Source: Trogon surrucura
Taxonomy: Eukaryota; Chordata; Aves; Trogoniformes; Trogonidae
DNA: 64,000 bases
Direction: 5' to 3'
Assembly (NCBI GenBank): GCA_020746105.1
Contig: CM036658.1
Coordinates: forward strand, 13,872,689 to 13,936,688
Shown: positions 56,595 to 64,000 of the stretch, piece by piece
Numbering within the stretch: the stretch's first letter is position 1
Layout: each line of letters opens with the position of its first letter
Notes under the pieces: model-generated
The model's input: only the letters and a program-made list of their open reading frames with translations
The model's database searches: none
What the model was told of the DNA's origin: nothing
Program-made: the position numbers and the translations under genes

Positions 56595-59500
56595 GCTATC
56601 TTCCAAAGTACAACATCAAAACTCTCCCTTATGATTATTGTAACTGAGAATCATACAACATATGTTAAAGATAGAAGACCATCTGGTAGAAGAGAAACGA
56701 GACAAAGAGAGGATGAGAAATTAAATGGTTGACTCAATATCATCATCAGAGCCCACGCTTATCAATATCTGGTAAGAATTAAATTGATTATTCTTATTAC
56801 AGTTCAAAGTGATTGAGGTTAGCAGCGTCTCAAGCCTCTGTAGCTTTCCAGAGATGGTGCTCAAATCAGTCAGATTGACCGCAGGTTTAATTCAATCTAC
56901 TTGCATAATATGTAGCAAATGAGAAGTCAGAAGAAAACCTATTGTAAACTCAGATCATTCTTTACATAAATGGTGAAAATACTTTTCCACAGAAAAAGGA
57001 AATGAATGAAGGAGATTTACTGTAGACAAAACACTGAATTTTTGAGGAGTCCAAATGAAATGCAGGAGAAATGGAAAAGATAAGTGCCTTTAAGTATAAA
57101 GAATAATAGGTGGCTTGATGAAGATCACAAACAGAAACTAAAGATCAGTTTATTTTTAGGATCACTCGCATTTTGAATTATCATTTAATTCAGATAAGAA
57201 GCCTCAAGAGTGAGAGAGTCAAAACGGTTCAAATACCAATTATGGTAAAGCTGGTGGTAACCTGGAGTAGGACAGAAGATCTAAGAAGATGGCAACATTC
57301 TACAAGGAAATACAGTAATCACAAATCTGTGTGATTATGCATAAAGAAGACTCCTTTACATTAAAAATGATGGCATTACTGAAGGAAGAAGAAAGTAATT
57401 TCATAGATAATTTAATGATGGGGTGATAAAAGCAAATAAACATATTCTGAACAGATGTTGTTAAAAATGCAAATTCTGAGGCAACTTAGAAAGAATCAGA
57501 ATGAATCAAGTGTTGACAGTGTTCCCACTGAATCCTGAAATTTTAATCTCCGTCTTTTATAAAGTATGTTTCTTGATTGAACACTGTTTAAAAATCCAAA
57601 TTAATACTATAGACAAACACAATTTCAACACAAAGATATATTCTAATGGAGGAATGCTGATCATGGCAACCTCTTTGTGTAGCATGTCCTATGGAATTTG
57701 ATTTTCACGGTAGCATCCAAAGAACCTAAACCTTTACCAAATACTAAGTTTTACTTTGTCATCTGTAAGTGGCTCTTCTACACTGTTTTCTTCAGACCTT
57801 TTCACTCTCTCTGTGTTCAGAGGATTTCCTAAGTATTTCAGTAATTTAAGATTTCTGCCTGTGACTACACTGAGAAAAGAGAATGATAGGTAAATTTTCT
57901 TGGTTTTGCTGAACTGTAAAGTAGTGAGAATTGTTCAACCTTAGGCAGATTGCTAATCCTCTTTGACACTCCGTTCATCTACATATAAAGTAGACCTAAT
58001 AAAAAATCCGCAAGTAGCAAGTATGAAATTTAAGCTAGACAAATAACTTACAGCAGTCGCAGAGTAAAACTGGTATAATTAATTGAACTGTAGTGAAACT
58101 AATCCTACTGGCAGCAGTGAAATTATTCAGTCACATAAGCTTTATTCTGTTGCTCATCATGTAAATGCTCTAACTGAAGTAAATATAACGCCCCTATCTT
58201 TCTCCCTAATGTAGGGCAGTAGCACCAGCAGTAAGTATATTTTTGCTCCTGTTTATAGATACATAGCTCTTAAGCAAAGGGACACTAAAATTTACAAATT
58301 CTGGTAAATCTGAAAAATGTTCTTTAGAAGGCTACTGAACTAACAGCGAAACAGACATTGTAATCTTTGTTTCAGCCTGTTGAAAAGAGTCACAGGTGTG
58401 ATGAGTGGAAACAGTTTTATAGTGGTTGGAAAACACAAACTGATAGCATATAGAGGGCAGTTTGAAGAAAATAAAGACATTATGTGTTCCTGAAAAAAAC
58501 CACACAAATGCATAGCTTAGCTGTTTATTTAAGCAATTAGTTTTGTTTGTGTTTCTCTATTCTTACAAATTCAAAGTTCCTTGAAGTTTTAAGCTTCTTA
58601 CTGGCAAAGAGGAAATCCATAATTATTATGGCATTTACAAGCACTGCTAAACTTAGTAAAGCTAATAACAAGGTGAACAAGGATACAAACCAAAACCTTC
58701 TCATCATTCAATGCAACTCTGCTTACTTTTCATGAAGCAACAATCCAGCAGTCAAGAGCTTAATTTTCCTAATTGAGAGCCCACTGAGAGCAACTCCTGA
58801 AGCAATTTATATTAAAAAATCTTGAAATATTTCTGGTGAGTTATAAAGTAATTGAATATCTTAGTTAACAATAAATTTAAGATAATCTACAGGTGAAAAA
58901 TGTACTCAATAGAACCAACTGTGTTGGAATCACATCCATGAGGAAATTATTGCATCTGTTTTTTACAGTCCTTGCATATTTCTGATATATTTGTCTAAAT
59001 TCTGCAAATTCTAAACTATTTTTAAGTTCTGTAGATGCATGTATTCATCTTTTTTTCTGTTGCCAAGATACATTTGTCAAATCTTGATACTAATCTTGAT
59101 ACTGTTGACACAGTTATGCAGACGAACAGCTCAATATTTAAGATTACTCCAGGCACTCATACCAGAATAAAAACCATAAATATATAGGCAATTAACACAA
59201 CTGTGCAAGTCTCTGACAGCCATGCAGTCAGTAAATCATACAGCCACTAGGCCATACAGTCAGTGACACACAGTCTAATTAAAAGAACCCTAACAACATT
59301 ATCATGCACCAAAGTTTGCAATTCCATACAGCCAGAATTCCTAGGTGCATCTCTGAGCAAAACATTAGACACTTGGAGAAAACAGCATCGTCAAGTTAAA
59401 GAATTTTATTTTTTTTTTGTATATGTAATACAACAAATAAGTTCCTATTGCTCATCCAAGCTATTTAAATTCTGATAGTGAAATGCTGTCAAGTTTCAGG

Positions 59501-59630
59501 AGTTTTAATCCTGATCTGGAATATTCCCGACGAAAATATCTGGCTGTTACCCACACTGATGCAGCAACATTACTGTGTTTCTGTGTTGACAAATTGTGCT
59601 AAAATAGAATACAGTGTCCAGAAATACTAG
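56595..59630. other. Unique AT-rich sequence
   Basis: 3 kb with no gene, RNA or interspersed repeat recognised. Confidence 0.55.
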
Positions 59631-59860
59631 AATTATAAAATCAGAGAATAAGTTAGTTTGGAAGGCACTTTCAAAAATCACCTAGTTCAACCTCCCTTGC
59701 CTTCGGCAGGGGCGTCTTTCACTAGTTCAGGTTGATAAAATCTCCATCAAACTTGGCCTTGTAAACTTCCCACACTTCTAAATATTCTTAGCGTATTCTT
59801 CATTTCATTCTGAATTTTCCAGTTTTCTATCTAAAACTCAAAATCTATTTTGCCCAATTG
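59631..59860 (-). mobile_element. Old CR1 3' end
   Basis: AGTTTGGAAGGCACTTTCAA, CACCTAGTTCAACCTCCCTT and CACTAGTTCAGGTTGATAAA are diverged reverse-complement CR1. Recognition is clear to about 59790 and fades by 59860. Confidence 0.75.
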
Positions 59861-62084
59861 CACTGAAGTGAGGGAAAGAAAAGAGATAACATTGCAGACT
59901 GTAGGTTATCCACATCATTGGAAGAATTAAGCTAGAAAGAGAAATTAGAAAGGGGCTAAAATTTGGAAGATATCAGACATTTCAGTATTTTCTAATTATA
60001 TCCAATTGTTTCTAATTATATCCAATTTTAATCACATTGAATAAAAATTATTATGATTGTGATAGCTGTTCTTACTGAATATACAACTTTGTAAAAGACA
60101 TTTTTTAAAAAACACTCTCTACTGGGGCAAAGAGCTGCATCTCACATTGAAATGCACCAGTGAAATATGCTGACAAAGTAAGGAAGGGGATAGAGGTTCG
60201 AAGACATAGTTAACATTGTTCAACTTCGTATGACTTAATGTTTGCAGGTAACTCCAAATATTATGAAGTTATAAGTAATCCTAAAATTTTCTGTGTAATT
60301 CTAAAAAACATAGTTCCTTAGCCTCCTGCTCAAAACAATCACATTTGTTATAGTAAACTCCACATTCACATCCCTTACCATAACTGAGTACTGTAGGCAT
60401 ATGATCATAGTCTTCTCCAGTTGTTCCTGACAATGTTTAGTTATGCATTTCTGGCTAGGCCAAGCCAGATGTGCCTGAAAGAATTACTTCTGTTTTGTCT
60501 TGTGGAAAAGACCTTCATACCTTCAACCTGGTAACAAGCATCGCACTTGACAGAAAATATCACTAGTTCTTGAAAAGTGGTGTCAGGTGACATCATTGAT
60601 CATCACAGAGTTGCAGCTAGAGTTGAGAGCCTGTCTTTGTATTTTATTAGGTTTTTTAACCGATTCCTGCAGGCTTGTTTTGACAGCAGCAGTACACCCT
60701 GCTCTTGAATATTCTAACATAAGCATCAGAGCACCTTTGGCTTGTGTTCCTGGAACACTCTTGGTTCCAAAATTTTCAGGATTTTTTTTGAGATTCTATG
60801 CATAGCATGCTAGATTGCCAGCCGAGGTACATAAAACTTACAGCTGTGTCATCAAATTGATGCATGTTAGGTTTTTGATTTTAAAAATGACCAGATTTTA
60901 TATTTTCATGATGGAATCTAATGTTTATTACTTTATAATTCTGAAGTACATTGTTTGGGTTTAAATATGTAATTTCTGAATTGTTTCCTCGAAATTCTGG
61001 AGTGACTCTGAAGAAACTCCCGTTAAAAGCTGCACTTATTATACTTCAACTAATATTTACTGGATTATTTTTATAGATTATTTACTATATTTCCTGTATT
61101 GCATGAAATGTACATTTGGATTTGTAGCAAGTGCATCATGTGACCAGTTATAAATTTCAAATAATTATTCAGAAACACTTTGACAATTAAAAGGGAATAA
61201 GTAGTAGTTTGGTTTTTTTTTCCTTTCTGATGACACAGTTTTGCTTCATTCCACTTAATTAAAGTTGTCCTTACCTCACTCCGAAAAAAGCTTGCAGTAT
61301 CTGAGAGTGGATGTTAAATGTAGCCAAAAGCTTGTACAAGGTTTTCATATTTTGCAGAAATCAACTTTTTTCATTCTTTGAGTCTGCTCTCCTTTCCAAT
61401 ATGAGAATGAAAGAGAATTTGTAGAATGATTAAACATGATTTGCACTTCTTTTAAGAAATTAAAGCACAAAGTGTAGATCATTGCCATATGTCCACGTGA
61501 ATTAAGTGTTCTGGAGAGATATATTTGACAAGTAGACATTATTTGCATATGGAACATGTAATCTGAATGCAAAATTATACCCTATGCAAGAAAACTTTAT
61601 CTTTTCTAACAGACAGAAGTTGTGTTTGTTGATGCAGTTGTTGATAGGATACTTCTTACTCTCTCTCATATCTAGTAGCATGTACTTTCAGAAATCAGGC
61701 TCTCATTTACACCATTCTAATTGCCTCCATACTATTGCCTGAATGCCAAACCTTACATAGAGTGATTTTTTTTTCACTGATTTTTCTTTTTCACTGATTT
61801 AACATTATCAGGAAAGGGATAATATAGATAGGTGAAAAATGTCAACCCTTAATGATCAATATAGACCATCAGCTGAAAAATAGTCCTTGGTCCTTAACAC
61901 AAGGATGGTGGTACAAGTATATTATCACATGATTTACATCAAGCAAGTATGTAATAGGCAAACACATGGGTTTCTAGAGGCTCATCTTAGCAGACAGTCT
62001 GGATTTCAGAGGACTTGTTATTAGTCTGATTTTTTAGAAGTCAAACGCCACTGAGATGACAGAAGCAGCCGTGATAGAGGAACC
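59861..62084. other. Unique AT-rich sequence
   Basis: No gene or interspersed repeat was recognised apart from a short tandem duplication. Confidence 0.55.
59990..60029. repeat. 20-bp tandem duplication
   Basis: TTTCTAATTATATCCAATT is repeated twice with a one-base difference at the junction. Confidence 0.88.
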
Positions 62085-62755
62085 TGAGATTGCTGGGTGA
62101 CAACCAGTTGAACATGAGCCAGCAGTGTGCCCAGGTGGCCCGGAAGGCCGATAACACCCTGGCCTGTATCAGGAACAGTGTGGTCAGCAGGAGCAGGGAT
62201 GTGATTCTGCCCCTGTGCTCAGCACTGGGGAGGCCTCACCTCGAGCCCTGTTTGCAGGTCTGGGCCCCTCACTGCAAGAGAGATCTTGAGGGGCTGGAGC
62301 GGGTTCAGAGGAGAGCAACGAGGCTGGGGAAGGGATTGGAGGGAAAGTCCTGTGAGGAGAGGCTGAGGGAGCTGGGGGTGTTTAGCCTGGAGAAGAGGAG
62401 ACTCAGGGGGGACCTTCTCACTCTCTACAACTCCCTGAAGGGAGGTTGTAGTCAGGCGGGGATCGGGCTCTTCTCTCAGGCAACGAGTGACAGGACGAGA
62501 GGGCACGGCCTGAAACTGCATCAGGGAAGGTTTAGGTTGGATCTCAGGCAGCACTTCCTCACGGAGAGGGTGCTCAGGCACTGGGATGCACTGCCCAGGG
62601 AAGTGGTGGAGCCACCGTCCCTGGAGGTGTTTAAGGAGAGGCTGGATGTGACACTTAGAGCCATGGTCTGGCCAATGTGGTGTTGCTGGATCATAGGCTG
62701 GACTTGATGATCTCAGCGGTCTTTTCCAGCCTCAATAATTCTGTGATTCTGTGAA
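62085..62755 (+). mobile_element. Youngest-looking CR1, 5'-truncated
   Basis: It is GC-rich against an AT-rich background, with no visible internal damage. It carries the C-terminal ORF2 region and the complete 3' UTR (GCTGGACTTGATGATCTCAG) and ends in AATTCTGTGATTCTGTGA. The 5' truncation lies downstream of the RT catalytic motifs. Its 3' end resembles the copy at 2436-2892, so the two probably share a subfamily. Confidence 0.92.
62090..62707 (+). pseudogene. CR1 ORF2 C-terminal fragment, still open
   Basis: A 205-codon frame includes [60 protein letters not shown] and [20 protein letters not shown]. This region follows the RT fingers-palm in CR1 ORF2 and has no catalytic residues of its own. 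The first ATG is internal to the original protein. No promoter is evident, so expression is not expected. Confidence 0.85.
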
Positions 62756-64000
62756 CACAGGAGGTAGGTCGCCTTCTCAGTAATTCTACTCTATTGACAT
62801 TCTGTTTTTCACAAAGATGTTAGCACAAAGGTAATTGTATTTTGTTGAGAAGATACAAAGAATAATCTCTTCTGGAAAAATTAATCCTATTTGAAAGAGC
62901 ACTGTTTTCAATATCACTGTGCTTTAAGTAAAACCAACTGTAAAATTCACAGTTAAGAGCCAAGAGCTTGTAGAGAAAAATGTGTTAACTTAGAAAATAA
63001 TTATTATCTGTTTCTTGCCATGATCTAAATTTAAGTGTCTCTCATGAAAATTACCATTTCACTTAATGGGTATATATTGATTCAAAACCTCAGTGTTCTT
63101 AGGATTTGAATAATTTCAGTAATAAAACACACTTCCTAAAGACATTTTCCCCTCAGGGTAATCCTACTGATATCAGTGGGAACAACCAATTAATATGGTA
63201 TTTTGACTAGAATTGGATATTTTAACTTTGTCAGTACCAAAGACTAAATATTTGTAGCCATGAGAGATATAGATTCTGTTTATAACATTTTTGAGAGAGT
63301 GAAAACAGACACGGAACTGCATGAGAGAATAACTTTAAAGACTCCAAAGAAAATATTAGCATAATGTCAAGGAGGAGAAGACTTAAATGGTAAAACAACA
63401 ATTGATAACAAAGAAACGAAGACAAAGAGAACTTGTTTAAACACAGTTTAATTATGTTAACACAAATAGAAATAGCAAGATAGCATATATATTAATGGGA
63501 TTAAACTTTACTAAAAACAGCACCCTGCAAGATTGCTGTATCTGTAATTTCTATGTTCATTCATTTTTAAATTAAAGACACTCATTGTGTTATAACAAAT
63601 CTGAATAGACCTTCAGCATTTTGTGAAATAAATTAGCAGACCACCAGATTAGGCATTTTGGCTCAAGCTCTTATGCTCATCAAAGATAGTGTGTCTTTTC
63701 TTCCTTGATTTTCTTTTCCTTTTTCTTCATCTCAGCTTGCCTTTTCCAAGTGCTTCATAAACCTATGTTAATCTGATTTATATTTAATATCAGGTCCTTT
63801 TAGTCCATATCCTGCTAGTGACCTAGTGACCAAGGAGAATCATATTCTCCACATTTTGAAACACATTTTATTCAAGACTTTGCTCAACAGCTTTGGTACT
63901 TCCAGTGTTGAACAAAAACTTTGGTGTTTAAACCCCTCTTGATGTAAGCCAAATATAAAATATGATGAAAAGTAACCATTCACAGTCTATTCTAATTAAC
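62756..64000. other. Unique AT-rich sequence
   Basis: No gene, RNA or repeat family was recognised to the end of the window. Confidence 0.55.

Noticed and set aside
1..64000. CRISPR array, bacterial operon, phage or plasmid features
   Set aside because: No regularly spaced direct repeats or prokaryotic gene organisation. All repeat families are of eukaryotic, avian type.

Overview
This window looks like AT-rich, gene-poor nuclear DNA from a bird. The evidence is its interspersed repeats: many CR1 LINE copies with the avian octamer tail (ATTCTATG-like units), ERVL-type solo LTRs whose layout I recognise from birds, and two copies of a tRNA-Ile-derived SINE with a CR1-like 3' end. That SINE structure is best known from passerines (TguSINE1), so a passerine is likely but not proven. 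An RTE-clade LINE is also present; among birds RTEs are known from a patchy set of lineages (AviRTE). I see no intact host protein-coding gene, no functional tRNA or rRNA gene, and nothing bacterial or phage-like.

Layout. 0-5 kb: unique AT-rich DNA, an ERVL solo LTR with a degenerate 5-bp target duplication, CR1 pieces and the first SINE. 4.8-8.9 kb: three nested layers. CR1 'B' (minus strand) is split by CR1 'A' (minus strand), and A is split by a 1.47-kb foreign segment. That segment holds an intron-containing broken copy of GNPDA1 exons and ends exactly with a plus-strand CR1 3' tail. 9.4-12.0 kb: a 5'-truncated, dead RTE LINE. 13-15.8 kb: two CR1 3' ends, a recent 72-bp inverted duplication and a probable LTR. 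16-29.6 kb: mostly unique sequence with microsatellites and one partial LTR. 29.7-30.7 kb: CR1. 33.9-38.05 kb: a second CR1-in-CR1 nest, with a roughly 3.1-kb ORF2-bearing element inside an older CR1, plus a 63-bp CR1 insertion with a 5-bp target duplication. 38-52.6 kb: mostly unique, with three decayed CR1 copies and small duplications. 52.6-56.6 kb: CR1, an LTR inserted inside another LTR, another CR1 and the second SINE. 56.6-64 kb: unique sequence, one CR1 remnant and the best-preserved CR1 (62.1-62.75 kb).

How the parts work together. CR1 is the engine of the window. It supplies most copies, its 3' end is borrowed by the SINE, and it is the likely vehicle that carried GNPDA1 gene DNA here from a GC-rich locus. 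Most coding capacity in the window belongs to dead retrotransposons. Family names rest on recognition by eye; no database search was run, and boundaries are usually good to about 10-30 bases.
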